Assembly: GCF_040954835.1 (NCBI RefSeq) | Contig: NC_090698.1 | Coordinates: forward strand, 21,573,501-21,637,500 | From: Lepisosteus oculatus | Taxonomy: Eukaryota > Chordata > Actinopteri > Semionotiformes > Lepisosteidae | Reading direction: 5' to 3' | DNA length: 64,000 nucleotides | Part shown: positions 32,498 to 63,004 of the stretch, piece after piece | How the letters are laid out: the number at the start of each line of letters is the position of its first letter | How positions within the stretch are numbered: position 1 is the stretch's first letter | The notes under the pieces: generated by a model | The model's input: only the letters and a program-made list of their open reading frames with translations | What the model was told of the DNA's origin: nothing | The model's database searches: none | Program-made: the position numbers and the translations under genes

Positions 32498-35345
32498 ATG
32501 GGGATATGCCAGCTCTGTTTTATTTTCAGTTTCTCCAGACACTTTTTTTCTGTACAAACAACTTGCTTCATTTTATGTACTACATTATGTGATAAGGATT
32601 AGGGGGATGTTTCTTAGTGCTGTAGAACTAAGACAGACCGTTGATGCTTAGCAGATTGTTGGCAAATGTTACTTGGGGCAGGTGACTTTAACATCCTACA
32701 CATTCACATTACTGGTGGGTTAATGTTTCACATATCGCCAGTGTTACTCTGAAGTAAATCCCTAAACAGAGCTCATGTCTTATTCAAGTGCCTAATCAGG
32801 TTCACAGATATGTAGGTACAGTCCTGCTGAAAACAGCTGCAATTACAGTACATTTAGATGACTGACAAAATGCAATTAAAATCAGTGCTCTAGAGTTTAT
32901 TTAATGAATTTATTTACCTATGCTTGCTTGGTGAGATCTGTCTTTGTGCAGAAAATCTTCACACACTCAAAGGTACTTCCATTGACCTTCATGATGGTAC
33001 ACTACGAAGGTGTTCGGGATATATGTTTTCATTTTGTTTTGTTTGAGACTTTTAAAAAATAATAACTTATGAATAGCTATACTGAACTCTGGCGTTGTAT
33101 AATGAAAGTTGTATATTGAACAATTTACAGAGTATATATGTGTGTACATTTTTGAAAAACCTCCTTTTTGGAAAAATAGCACTTGTCAGTTTATTGTGCC
33201 ACACTACAGGCAGTGAACCTTACACAAAAGAAGAAGATGCTAGCTACTGGTCCAGGGCAACATTATAGTAGTTTCGGCTATGGAGAATTAGGTAAATCTT
33301 AGGTCTTAGTGACAGTTTCTCTGTTAAAACATGGAGAGAGGTTAGCTGAAAAGGATAGTTCAGTATAAAAGGCACAGAACAGATTGGTTTACGAATACAC
33401 CAGCCATGGTACCATGTAATCCTTAAGTGGGCAATGCTGTTTTTTACTTATTTTCCCAATTTAATGGATCGCTTTGTCTTCACCTAATTACCTTCACATT
33501 AAGATTTTAATTAAACAGCTAGAAAAATGAAAAAGCTGATTCACTTGGGATGAATCAGAAAGCCTGGTCTGACTGCTTTTCAAGCCGAATGATGTTTATA
33601 CCCTTTGATTTTTATTCTGCTTTGAACACAACTAACAACTTCTGTTGAACTATTTTGCTATAATAGTCAACAAAGGAGTCTCTACAATGGAACCAAATTA
33701 AAAAAAACCCACAGAAAAGGTTTTGCGCTGTTACTCATTTTAACTGTCTAGTAAATGATTTGTAGTACCTCACACTGGGCAGTTAAATGTCCAACACTGT
33801 GAATAGCTCTAGTACCATTGTCCAGTGGCAGCATAAGAGCACTGGTAAAAGACAGTGAATTTTCTAAATGGTTTGAAGTACACACCCTCAGGTTCAGAGA
33901 ACCTATTCAATGGAATTGAATTTGAAATCAGTGGTAGATTAGGATGTACTTCAGCATCTTTGATAACTTGAAATTAAATGCCTTCCTCAATGTATCCCTT
34001 CAGGATGCCCCAGTTTTCCCCCACAAAGTGCCAGACTTGCAGACCTTTTTATCAGTGTATGGACAGAATTTTGTTACAGCATTTAAGTATAGTGATTCAC
34101 TGTGAGCAATAGCTGAGCCAAAGTCCTGAAGTAAAAGGAGGGCTTTTGAGGGACTTTCAAATTGTATTTGAGCTGTAGTTTACTATGCAATCTAATGTGC
34201 TTTCCATTGCACTAGATAAGTATTTGCATATACATCCTTGTAGCACTTAAAACTTCAGAATTAGCTTAATTTTAGGTATGAATATTAAACTTTGGCTGGA
34301 GTGTGGTGGTGTTCTTTTTTCAAAAGGCGTATATACAGATATTCAGAGTTATTCATCCAGAAATGCATTGTTACATGTTAGAGGACACCAGCTGCCTGCA
34401 TTTTCAAGGACTGTGGTGGTAATAGTTAAAAGGATGTTGCCTGAGGGAAAAATTACATATTTGGGATTTTTTAAAGCATTTTGTGTAGTTAAATGAAAGT
34501 TTGTTGTACTTTTACAGTTATTCAGATAATACGACATTTCTTTTAACTCCATAGTAAACCTGATACACAGACTACTTAAAACTGAATTAAAATAGAGAGT
34601 AATAGGTCACTCAAAGGACTTCCACATTATCTTTCATTGTAAGGTGCAGACTACAGTAAATTGCATTTAACTCATTCACTGTAAAACTGGTCATCCGAAG
34701 TACTTGCTTTAGTTTATTCCTGTTATACTTATTAGTATTCTTATTCATGTTTTGCACTTTTTTGTTTTTTGTATTATTGCTTTTATTTTAAAGCATTTTC
34801 TGGAGGTCCAATTTAGCTAAAGTTAAGGAATGCAGACTGTTCCACAAAACTGCATATGTTGTAGCATATGCAGAAAATCACACACTACTACTTCAGAGCT
34901 CATTTAAACATTGGGCATAGATTTATTCATAGATGTCCATTTTATCATTTTTAAGGGGTTTAAGTAAAAAGAATAAGTGACACGTTTATTTTGAAAATAA
35001 TATTATGCGATCTAAGATTTGTTTCGTTAATGTTTAATGAAGTGTGTTTGGAAGAAACTGAAGAGTTCATTATATAATGCTGTTTGAACTGACATACTGT
35101 AAAGTACCTGTGCCAACTGTTTTCTGCTCTTGAAAAAAAGATTCAGGCAGATTTGTGCTGATTTGTAAAAATGCCCATGTGAAATTAATTTTTTAGTTGT
35201 AATATACAACACATTTATGCGGAGAAGGTTGTAAATAATGTACACAGACTGTGCTATGTGGTGGGATTTAAGATATTAAAATTATAGGATTTTGTGGTAT
35301 GATGAATGCTGTTTATAAGGACAATAAAAGCTACCTTTGACCAAA
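32498..35345 (+). other. MOB1B: MOB1B 3' UTR
   Basis: Non-coding and AT-rich from the stop to a polyadenylation signal AATAAA at 35323-35328. The 2.8-kb length agrees with long MOB1B 3' UTRs in other vertebrates. A short Penelope-type fragment (tttcggctatggag, near 33272-33285) sits inside. The exact end is inferred. Confidence 0.6.
35323..35328 (+). promoter_or_regulatory. MOB1B: Likely MOB1B polyadenylation signal
   Basis: AATAAA followed within 40 bases by a GT-rich stretch (ccgttattgtgttattt), the usual arrangement of a cleavage site. Confidence 0.6.
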
Positions 35346-37440
35346 CCGTTATTGTGTTATTTTAAAGGCTTTCCCCAATAACTAAACAAAGGAGCTCCTA
35401 CCAGTCATTGAAGATTTTAGTCCTTTTGCAGAGTTTACTCTTTGGATTCTGTTTAAATTTGTTTATTTGACACTTCTGTCCAAAGCTTCTTGTAAAGCAG
35501 GGCACTTTACTGAAGCAATCTAAATAAAGTTGTGTGCTCAAGAGTGTGACAACAGTGCCCTACCAGAATCCGGGCCCACAACCTAGATGTGAATCTAGAG
35601 CCCTAACCATTACTCCCCAATGCTGCCAGATTCTAATGCGTAGATTAAAAATTTAAACCTTAACTAATTGATTTCCTTGCAAAATGCTGACATTTCAAGC
35701 AGATTAAACATGCTTCCTAATAAATATTTTTCTAATAAGAAACCTTTCCATCAGAACATTTTTTATTTCCTTAGGGCTCACTTGGATGAAGGGCTTGTGA
35801 TGGGAGTGAAGAAGGGCTATTTTAAATGAGCATGCGATAGCTGAAGATTAAATTGCACATGATCACACAGGGAACTCCCTCTTAGAAAATGGGATACCCC
35901 TTTCTCTCTAGGGCACTTTCCACTGAAAGCTTATTCTGGGTGGGTAGCACACATTTCTGTTGTGTGCATCTGGACAGATTACCACTATACGTTGTTGAAA
36001 GATCCATGAAACTTCAAATTGATGTAATACTGGTGACCACTGCATCCGTAAAAGTCTTTCATAACAATAATTACCTCAGAATGTTTTCTACCTTTGGTTG
36101 AAATCAGGAGAACGTACTAGCTGTTTTTCCTCACCTAAAAAGATATGATGTAATTATAAATGTTTGGCACGTATCGATTTTAATTCCCTCCAATAAGACG
36201 GTGAAAAATACAAGACACATGAAAAAAATGGTTCTTCCAGGTCTTAACGTTCTTTTAATTTCAGTGCTTTTCTACGAATAATTACTGTACTTATCTTCCT
36301 TTAATTTAGTAAGAGCAATGGACTCTTCTAAATTAGAAGAAGATGGAGACAGAGGAAGTACAGGTATTACTTCAAACAAAGCAAAATAATTTTAATATAA
36401 GTTTTACTTCAATTAGGCTAATTGGAGGAGTATGTACAGTACAGCAGCTGTTAATGACTAATATTTTATATGGGCTGGCAAATAGTTCATTGATGAAAGC
36501 ACACTGAGAATGTATTTTAAGTGTATAATGTACTTGAAATAATTTCATTTTCTCCTTCAGTACACACAATAGTGGATTTTGTACCTGAATGATAAAACTA
36601 GTCTAGAGGATTTCTCACTTGTGACTGTGGTGCCATCAATAGAGGTGCAAGTCTAATGCAATGGTTGCTACCCTACAAGGAAGAGGACATAAACTGTTAT
36701 CCAAATGCACAATAAGAAAAAGCGTTTTTTGATCACACAACCATTAGTTTAGGTTGCTTCAAAAAAACTTCCTAAATCTTTGATGTCTCCTAGACTTCCA
36801 TCGAGGTTGACTGGATGAATCAAGAGTCAGTGCCAGAGTTCCATGACAACATCGAATGAAAAGGCATGAATTTGCCATTAATTTGAATAGGATTACACAA
36901 TGTTATTGGAGAAAACACACACTGACTTTTGTGGCATTATTACTAGCACAGACTGGTGAAGCTCATTTAGGAATTGTCAGGACAGAATTGGATCTGTTCT
37001 TTAGGTGTTTGTATCCTGGGCTACTGGTGTCCTTGTTAGAATTGAGGAACAGATTCTGAAATTTACCAGAATATTTTTTTTAAATTACATTACATCATGA
37101 AGCTCAAGCTTGGCTGTAAATACATTTTACAAAAGAATAAAAGTATAAAACAGTAATCAAACTCAATTCCATGTTCTTGATTGGTCTTCACAGTGTAATT
37201 GAACATTATGGTAGGTGTTGCAGTAGTAGGGGTATAAAGTAAGAGTCCTGTGCAACCTGAAGGCGCTAGAGGGGTTCTGCTCAATAATAAACAACATTAC
37301 ATTTTATTTATTGTAATACACCTTGTTTTATCCACTGGAGTACCTTTCATATATTTTATATAGTTCAAGTTTCAGAAAGCATATCAATTTTGAAACAGCT
37401 GAAAAGTGCAAACTTCGATTTTGACAGCTGCAGTGTTGCA
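35346..37440. other. MOB1B-DCK intergenic region
   Basis: Contains a family B repeat at 35465-35627. The rest has no open frame of note or recognised element. Confidence 0.6.
35465..35627 (+). repeat. Dispersed repeat, family B
   Basis: Has ttctgtccaaagcttcttgt, gtgtgctcaagagtgtgaca, gggcccacaacc, gagccctaaccattactcc and the end aatgctgcc. This order is typical of a common fish repeat; the copy at 54165 shares it. Confidence 0.6.
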
Positions 37441-37611
37441 GTAGGCGGTGCTTAAGAAATCGTGGTTTCTTTCATAGGACTGACAGCTCTGAGCGCCAAA
37501 TTTTCAAACTGTCTTCCTTCCTGGGCGATTTCTGTACTTCTGCTGCAGTCTGCACACAGAACCGGGAAGCGCTTATTGTCGTTTTAAAATTAAAGTTTCA
37601 GTCTTTCAAGT
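37441..37611 (+). promoter_or_regulatory. DCK: DCK promoter region with E2F/CHR-like motifs
   Basis: GCGCCAAA at 37493-37500 is a perfect inverse of the E2F consensus TTTGGCGC. Three bases on lies TTCAAA (37503-37508), the inverse of a CHR core TTTGAA. The pair is about 110 bp upstream of the DCK ATG. No TATA box is visible. Confidence 0.5.
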
Positions 37612-54566
<16,955 letters not shown>

Positions 54567-55290
54567 ACTGAAGTGAATGTCTGCACATCAGCTCCTTATG
54601 AATTCTGTGAAGAAAAGATGTACTGTATTTGCAAAGATGTTTGGTTGAATCATTTATCTAGTATTTGAAACTAAAAGTTAGGCATTATCTAATTAAGTAA
54701 TCGGTTGTTGTTGTTTTGTTCCTTTTTGTGTCATCTGTGCTGCCAAGTTTTTTTTAAAGATTGGCAGACTTGTGTTTTCTGGTGTATGTGATAACTAAAG
54801 GTATCTGCAAAAAAAGATTTTTATATTTGTATGATGTTTTTGCATATTATAACATTGATGTAAACAGCTTGCTTTATTCTGAATGAAAATGAGAAATTAC
54901 TTAAAATATACCATGTAAGCATGTGATACCTAGAGTAACAGAAAGTATAAAACCAGTGATATAAATCCCTGTTATTTTTCTATAATCATGTGTAAAAGAC
55001 TTGATCTGGACTACTTGGAGAAAAAGTAAAATTGTTTCATTAGAACTCCTATTCAAATTTCAAGTGTTAAACTTGTTCTATTAGGTCTGAGTCTTTAAAA
55101 GAATCCTTGTAGTTCTATGACTGGATGGATTGATAAAAAGTGCCATTGTAATGTGGATTCCAAAATGTTAGAAGAACTGCAATGTTTTACGTTTTCTGTA
55201 GTAGATTCACAAACACAGAACTTATTAAATTAAAATGTCAAAGCCTTTTGCTAAAGAATAAACGTCAGTAATTCGTTTTTAAAATAAATG
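54567..55290 (+). other. DCK: DCK 3' UTR (end inferred)
   Basis: Non-coding AT-rich sequence after the stop, with AATAAA at 55257-55262 as the most likely polyadenylation signal and another at about 55284. The true end could lie further on. Confidence 0.5.
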
Positions 55291-57432
55291 TTGAAAGTAT
55301 AAGTATTAAATGTATGTAATGTACATAATTTTCCAGTTTTCACTGCCTGATCAAACATGCTGTGCAGTAATATTACCCTTGGTCTGACTTTGCATTAGAA
55401 GTGACACTAATAGAAAAAAGTAATTCAAACAATGCACTGACTTTGAATGGTATTTTGAAAGATTTTGAAAGCTAATATAATCAAATGAGAGAAGTGAGTG
55501 GCATGTGACACTTCAACAGTGTGGCACTGAAGGAGTCAGGAGTCATCTGCAAAGACCAGCTCTGCTTTTTCAATAGTGGTTTTAGTGAAATTATTCGAGT
55601 GGTGCCTGATTTTCCTACATTGTCTGACATCATCACTTTGAAAATGGACTTGAACTGCATAACTGGGTTTATTTGAATAGGGAATTCTGTATGATGAAGA
55701 AACTCCATAGACAAGATTAGCAAGTTTGAAGAAAAACACCTGAAAGAGACAGGTGATTTTGTCCACACAAGGCACAGATTCATTACCTCTGTACAAAGGG
55801 AGGCACTGTACCTGAAATATCAGTCCCACCTTTTTTGCCAGTTGTGAGAATAAAGTGAGCTTGATTCTAAACAGCAAAATACGATTGTGTTATTGTATAT
55901 GCAGTTCGTTTTTATCTTGACAAAAGATACAAAGGAAAAGCAACATTTAATTTAGGAATGGACAGGAACTTAGGGATATTAGTTATACTTATACAGTTTA
56001 TACAGGGAAGCAGCATCAGGGAGAAAGCTAAAAAAACAAGCAGAGGTAAATTCCACACTGAAAAGTTGAAATAAAGAAAAAGAAAAACATAATTACAGGT
56101 GTAAAGGCTTCTTTGGTATTGAATTATCTTCTGCCTTTTCCTATGCTAATTGTATTCACATTAAATATATTCAGATAACAAGGTTCTGGTAACTGTCTAC
56201 TGAAGGGGGATCAAAATGCATCCGAACAGTCAAGTTAAGAACAATTGTTGGCATTAAAGAGAATCTAATTTTACTCGAGTCATGTGTTCTCCTGTGCCAT
56301 TTGTCATTTTCATTGGCAACTGTTGAAATCAGTTTTAACTTGCTTACAGGCCTGAATGGGCATGTGTACAGATGGAACAAACTATTGGATTTATAAATCT
56401 CAATAACATTCCCTAATCTGTGACTCTTGTAGAAGTTTAAGTATCATGAAGCAGATATCAATCCCAATAATTCACAACTGGACCTAACTCGGCTCTGGGC
56501 TCTTCCCAAGAGTAATGCCTCACCTTATTAAAACTGTGAATATTAAATTATTCTCTCTGATACTTAGAATACATTTGTTGATAAACTGAATCTGCAATTG
56601 TGTGCTACTGATATACAGCATTTCCTTTTTATTGCTCATAATGCATTTTTTCCTGTAAAAGGTTTTTAAAAAGTAATTCTGCTACAAAAAAGTCTGTAAG
56701 ACACTTGGGGGTGCGATTATCACATAAATTATAACCTGATCTTTAGAACAGGTAGGGACCGGCAGAAGGCAGAATGAGTGAATATTTTTACAGGTAAGTT
56801 CATTGTTGGCATTTAAAAAGTACAAAAGTCCATTTATATATGAGAATTTAAATGACATTGATGGAACACCTTACACTAAAACCTATCAAATGAAGCTTGT
56901 CCCCCGCAGCTGTGAGCCACCTCTTAAATATGAACACACACCTCTGTGCTGCTAACAAGTTTAAAACCAGAGCAGTGTTTAGGCTTCCTGCTCTTCTGAC
57001 TTGTAGCTGACTACTTGTCAAGGTGGTAGTCACTACTGTGTCATTAAATGGTTTTACCTTTTTTTAAAAAAAAATAAAGATCACAAATGGGTGCTTCTGA
57101 GTTTCTATGTTTGAAAACAGAATATTGGATTTTTATGGATAATCCACAGTCCCATATGAATCCAGCAAAATCCTACATTCCTACAGGAGGCAAGAAGGAT
57201 CTTGAAGAAATCCCTACAGAACTTCCACAGTGCTAATCCTTAAGGAATTCTACATTCTCTATAGAACGTTTGTGTATTCTGCAGCAGTCCTGTCTGTTTT
57301 CACACTGCTAGGAATCCTGAAGTGTGTTCATACAGTATTCATACATTATTATTTTCTTCTGAAAACATTTGATTAGCATCAGCATGCATTGTCAATGTAT
57401 GCATACATTAGTTCTAAATTAATGTTTGGATG

Positions 57433-57468
57433 TTTCAGCATATCTTGGAATTTCAAGATACGCTGAAA
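57433..57468. repeat. 15-bp hairpin
   Basis: TTTCAGCATATCTTG and CAAGATACGCTGAAA pair with a single mismatch around a 6-base loop (gaattt). Compact and near-perfect. Confidence 0.7.
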
Positions 57469-57894
57469 GGAATTAAAAATGATTAAACTGCACTACACAT
57501 TTCTATCATTGAGTGTGAGTGGTTATTTTTAACCATCAATCATTGCTTTTGTAATTTCACATATACTTTACAGGTACAGTAAACCTATCACGAGGAGAAA
57601 TATTGAAATAGAAATTAATTTAACCAGCAGAGGTCGCAAAAAGCTCAATTCTGTTTCAAAGCGTTTTGTCTTTGTTACTGTGACCTTCCTATCTTAACTT
57701 AACTAAAACCAAATAACTAGACGAAAAGTACTTTTAGCAAATATTTTGGGAATTTTAGTGATAAAACTAAATTTGTATTATATACACGTCATATAAACAA
57801 TATCACAACAAGAATCAATTTTAGCATATAACGTTATTGATGTAATGATAAAAGTGGATCAATATAACGCAGGACAGGTTTTTGAACATTTTTC

Positions 57895-58085
57895 AAAAAT
57901 AATTAAATCAAATCAATTCAATTCAAGGTGCTTTATTAGCATGACCAATGGGTACACTCAGTGTTGCCAAAGCAAATAAAAGAATGAAATTCACATGAAA
58001 CAACAAAAAATAAAAGTAAAATAAAATCTAGACATTACATACATTTACAACAAAGACATATTATAAAATATTTACATATACTGTA
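57895..58085. repeat. Dispersed fish repeat (caaggtgctttatt type)
   Basis: attcaattcaaggtgcttta, gcatgaccaatgggtacact and gttgccaaagcaaataaaag are typical of a repeat often seen in fish genomes. Its class is not clear to me. Confidence 0.4.
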
Positions 58086-58797
58086 GACCTATTGTATATT
58101 GTTTGCCGATTCTAATAACTTCAAAAACGTAAGTGCGTTATGTGTTTTAACGTACTTGAAATTGTCTAAGCTATACAATTATGTCACCAATTTCAGTTCA
58201 TTCATGACAGCAAAACCCACCATAACAGACTTGAATGAAGTGTGAGAAGATTCAGCATAGTAGTAAGTGACCTCTTGTCTCTACCTCCCACTTGTGGTTT
58301 GTGACGTGGAGGAGGGATGGTGCTTTAAATATGGAAAAAAGACACGCAGAACACTGAGTAGTACTACCACACGGGCACATAACACTAGACATTTTGCATG
58401 CCGACACAGAAAGCACACACGAACAAATAAAGGAAGGTATTCCTAGATGGTCTGCCCGTTTTGTTGGGCATTGCAGCGTTTTTAGCTGTTCACAAAATTA
58501 ACTTAAAAGTTGTTTGAAGAATGATACTTATAATCAAGGACACTGCAGTAGTCATGCAAGGCATTCATTGTGCATGGTGAAACTTTTATCTTGGAAGTTA
58601 ATCGCCGCGCCTTATCATATCAGGGATTAGCACACTGGAAAAATACTAAACGTAAAAAAAATAAAGGTAAGACCGCATATCAAAACAGAGAAAACAGATA
58701 AGACAACTTCGCCCCTTTAACTGAGCCAACGCACTTGACTGTGCAGTTTTTCCTGGGTTCTTGAAGAGGAAATCGCTCAGGATAAGAAAAAGACAAA

Positions 58798-58817
58798 ATG
58801 AGCGCCGATAAGAACAA
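58798..58817 (+). CDS. Candidate first coding exon, possibly SLC4A4
   Basis: ATGAGCGCCGATAAGAACAA followed by gtaagtaat reads MSADKN plus two bases, with a good start context (caaaATGA) and a strong donor. In vertebrates the gene after DCK on this strand is SLC4A4, the electrogenic sodium-bicarbonate cotransporter, and one of its isoforms starts with a similar MST-type peptide. Nothing in the remaining 5 kb could be read as a second exon, so the call rests on position and splice signal only. Confidence 0.35.
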
Positions 58818-61800
58818 GTAAGTAATCAAATCGATTTCAAAGCGTTACAATTGTGTGTTGATTTATCTTAAAAACTGTATTCAAAATAGTTCACGTATGA
58901 TTTATGCTTCCGGTTAATGTACTTTTGAAACCAGCTGTAAAGTTAATATGAATATTGCCCCGGTCAAAAGTAAGTAGGTAATAAGATCTTGCAGCAGATG
59001 TGAGAGAGAGCCTATTGGAAACTGTATCACATTTCAGCGTCTTGGATATTGCACACACTGAGGATCAAAACGTGCTTTTTACATAGAGATTTGTTATTAA
59101 TTTTGTTTCTGCATTATGTTTCAAGTACTACTGTACAAGATATTTACCACTAACAGGATTAAGGCTAACATCCGGAACCCAATGTAGTACATTTTGTAAA
59201 TAAGAACAATTTAACTAAAAATTAAACTAATGGCATTGTTTATTTTAGTGACTGACGAATGTAACTAGCAAGAAGGTTCATAAAAAAATCCATATTCTAA
59301 TAATTAAATGCGTTAACAGCAAATAAAAAAGCTTATATTCATCCAGTTTATTACAAGACGACATCTGGGGGTAATTCGCGATTATGATCATTCTGTTTGA
59401 GAATTAGCATTTGATTTCTGTATGATTTCCGCATTAATAGTCACGATGTGAAATTGTTTTGTATAATAGTCTTCCTTCTTGTTTAGTTGCACAGTGTTGT
59501 GTGTGTGAAGAGTTTGTTAAATCCAAGAAAATAAAATTACATTCCCGAACTTGTAAACTGCAAAGTGTATGTAGAATGACAAAACATTAAGATTTTAGGA
59601 TAATGTTAATAACTGAAAATAGATAATAGTAAGAATAAATATACTTACACTGATTTGTTCTGATTTGCACTTGCTGGGCAGTGTCTGTGCACGAGGCAAT
59701 ATACAGTCATGTCTTAAAGTTACTTGTACTCCTAATCGGGACATTTTTTTTACTCTCCTTAAATTGTTCATGAATAGGATGTTTTGCACTTTTTTTTTCA
59801 TAAACCACATAAACAATTTAATTTCCTAAAAGATATAGGAAATTGTTTTTTTTTTCTGGGGGGGAGAGGGAAGAATAAGAATACCTTGTTTCTAACACAT
59901 CCACCTTTTGCTGATACAGTATGTTGGATTCATTTTCTTCCAGTCTGACATCAGTAATTTAGAACTCATTAACTTAGCGTTCTTATTTTAAAGACTTTGG
60001 GTTATTTTTCAAATAAAGAACATGCAAGCAAAAAATAAGACAATTATCAAATAGAAGAGGTTAAAATCATAATTTGATACATGAAAACACCCACCAGTTT
60101 CTATAACATTATGTAACTTAATATTTATGGTTGCAATTCAAAAGCAGAAAACTTCAGTTTCTGTACCTTCAAGATCACGTAAAAATAGAATTAATTGCAC
60201 ATTGTTTTGAACCTTTTCTTTATTCATTAGCATTTAACATGTCACATTTTACAACCTGTATTGATATATGATTAAATATGGGAAGATTCTGAGACATACC
60301 AGATGACATATACCTGTTGGTCACTGAAACAGTGGAAGGTTCAGTAGTTTAATAAGCCATTCTTTGTTAAAAAATGAAGCTTTGTGTAAATGGATGTAAG
60401 CATAGAAAATACTAAAATAAATGTTCAGATCCATGTGTTTATTTCTGAAGCAGTAGTAAACCTCAAAAGCTTGAAATACTGTGCTACTGTGCAAAGGTTT
60501 AAACATATGGCTTTTGCAGCGGCCTTTGACGTGTCTAGCACTACAGACTTGCACAGATGAATAGCCTGCTTTATAAAGTAAATCACATTTTCAGGTGAAA
60601 AAGCAATCATTAAACTTCCTGGAGCACAATTATGGAATTAATATAATCTGTCCTTGATCCTTGATACTTTATTCTGAATACATAGTTCAGTCATTCCGTA
60701 AGACAGTGTGGTTGAAGGAAAATAGGTTTCGTTAAAGCAACAGATAAGAGATATCAGCTTCAGAAAATTGGGATAGCAGGTGTATTTTATTACCTTGCAG
60801 TAGTTTCATATTATTTTATAGGCTATGTAATCTATAGTTGGGCATATTTCTCATACCACACTGAAGAATGAAGAAATGAAGGAGTACATCTTCAGAGGAG
60901 AATAAAAATGTTGGTCAAATAATGACATTTTGTTTCAGAAACCAGTTACTTGCAGCATTTTTTGGTATCAATTTATCAATTTAGTCACACAGTGAGACAG
61001 ATTTAAGTTGGTCTTGGAGAACATAAAAGAAAAAAGAAACTTTTATCACAGGAAGATTACAACTATAGATAAACTGTAGATAAGATATCTAAAAGTATTT
61101 GGGATGCATTTAACAATGGTTTGCTTTCAAAGCATGTACTGCAAGTTGTGCTAAAGAAAGAACTACATCCTTGATGACACACTATAACAGCAGTGACATG
61201 ACCATCGAAGCATATAACATATCTGTTGCAGTTCAGTATTGGATTGATGTCTAGTTCTTGTTTTCACTGTGCCTTTTCAAGGAGCATATTAAGAATTTCC
61301 TTTCAATTAGATTTGTGACTTTATCTTGAACACGACAAAGCTGTTTTAAAAACACCAAATATTTTTGTTTCACCCACTCGAGTTGGAGTAGCCAGTTTTT
61401 TGTATCAGATCAGGGCTGCAAACCCCACCGCTGCACACAGGGGGAAAATGGAAAAGAGCCAACCCACCCACCTTCAAGTTACTATTAACATGTCACTCAA
61501 TCAACTCTCATCAACAGCACCACCAAGTGCCCAGGAGCCCTCAGGGACTGCTTTGTCACTGAGAGCCAAGAAATCCCTGGCCTCTTCTATGTCTATTAAT
61601 TGTTCTTATACTGCTTGGGAAATGCTGGTCACAGTCAGTTAGTGAAATGATCAAGCTCGCAAAGCTTAACATGCAATCGGATTTACCGACATGTTAGTGA
61701 TATTTGCACAGATCGCTCTATGGAAGGGGTGTTTTGACAAGAGGCACCATTGGCAGCAACCTGGAAGACAGCCTCAAGGGGAATCTTGTCTAGAATTGAC

Positions 61801-63004
61801 CAGTGATTGTAGTTAGCAGTAGCTGAATGAAATTCTCACATTTTCTTGTTCGTATTAAAAGTTGTGTCAAAGCAGTCAGAGAATGGAACCAGTTGAGGGA
61901 GAGGCTGAGAGAGTTGGGGAGAGGAGACTAAGGGTAGAAGGTTAGAGAGCTGGGAAAAGCCTTTGCTTGGTACAAATCCATCTTAATAGAGCAAGAAACA
62001 CTCTTTAGCTTTTGATCACATCCATGTCTGTAGTAAAGGTTCTTGCGAAAGGGTCCGTTGAGCCATTCATACAGAGCTTAGGCTCTTTCTTACACAACAT
62101 TATTTTCATGTCACGATAAGAACTAAATTCCCTATCTGCTGAGTCGTAAATGTGATCAATTTCTGGTTCTTTGCACCTTTACAAAGAATTACCTTGGTAA
62201 TTCTAAACCTTTTAGAGTTTAGAAAATGTTTTTGGAGGCTTAGAATAAATTAATCTCACACCCAAAGAAGGCTCCACAGCTGAAATGTTGTTTCTTTTCT
62301 TCTCTTTTCGGCATGGAATAAACCTTTACTTGTTCCTAAATTAATTTATTATTATCTGAAAACCCTGGTATGGGTCCAATCTGAGGATTATCCCAAAAAC
62401 ACGGGTTACAAGGTGCCAGTTAATTGTGGGGTGAACATGTAAACTCTACATGGAAGGTGCCCCAGCCTTAATCACTAATAAGTGCCCTCGAAACACTAAT
62501 CATCATGCCACCTTGAAGCCCCAGAAGAAAAACCGTTTAAAATAAATCTATTTTCAGTTCAGTGATATAACATTCCTTTTTAGAAAAGACACAACAATAA
62601 ACAGGCTCATAAATGTGCAAAGCTGTGTCAATCAAACACTTTGAGTAACAAGCTAATGAGTATTTTTGACATTTTTCCTTTGTCAAAAGAAAACTATGCT
62701 TGAAGTAAATACTGTAGGGAAACACACTTACCTTATTAAACATTAAGTTCTGAATGCACAAATAGATTTGAAATGTGTACATGAATTTTCACTTTCCTGT
62801 TTTCTCTCAAAGAGTGACATTAAATGTAAATGAGCACTGTTATATGCCAATGGTAACATTAAAAATCCCAAAGCCTATAATGTATTCTTTCCAGTGAATA
62901 GCCAGTGATTAGCCAGTTACTAATCATTGAAATTTAAAAGTGTCATTTAACTAACAAGATTCACTCTAGGATTCTGTAGGTTTTATAACCGTTAGAATTT
63001 TATT
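58818..63004 (+). other. Downstream region, probably intron
   Basis: No coding exon recognised. A Penelope-type end lies at 62255-62338. The rest is AT-rich. Confidence 0.5.
62255..62338 (+). repeat. Penelope-derived repeat, one arm
   Basis: Contains aaagaaggctccacagctga, aaatgttgtttc and the shared end ttcggcatggaataaacctt followed by tacttgttcc. It is the same arm as in the element at 11282-11451, without the inverted partner. Confidence 0.6.

Larger units (their letters stand above)
55291..58797. other. Intergenic region downstream of DCK
   Basis: Short open frames on the minus strand at 55481-55877 match nothing I recognise and overlap each other. A hairpin lies at 57433-57468 and a common fish repeat at 57895-58085. 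The last 500 bp, with more CpG, probably carry the promoter for the candidate exon at 58798. Confidence 0.5.

Noticed and set aside
36318-36364. An ATG-led stretch ending in a possible donor (MDSSKLEEDGDRGST, then gtatta), preceded by a tttag-like acceptor.
   Set aside because: No family is recognised, no matching downstream exon was found, and it lies in the short MOB1B-DCK gap. Chance is the simplest explanation.
55481-55877. Two overlapping minus-strand open frames of 100 and 113 codons.
   Set aside because: They overlap in different frames, match no known family by eye, and lack splice or promoter context; probably chance in AT-rich DNA.
61400-61642. An 80-codon frame rich in Ser and Thr.
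   Set aside because: No recognisable domain, no splice context and a repeat-like start; not supported as a gene.
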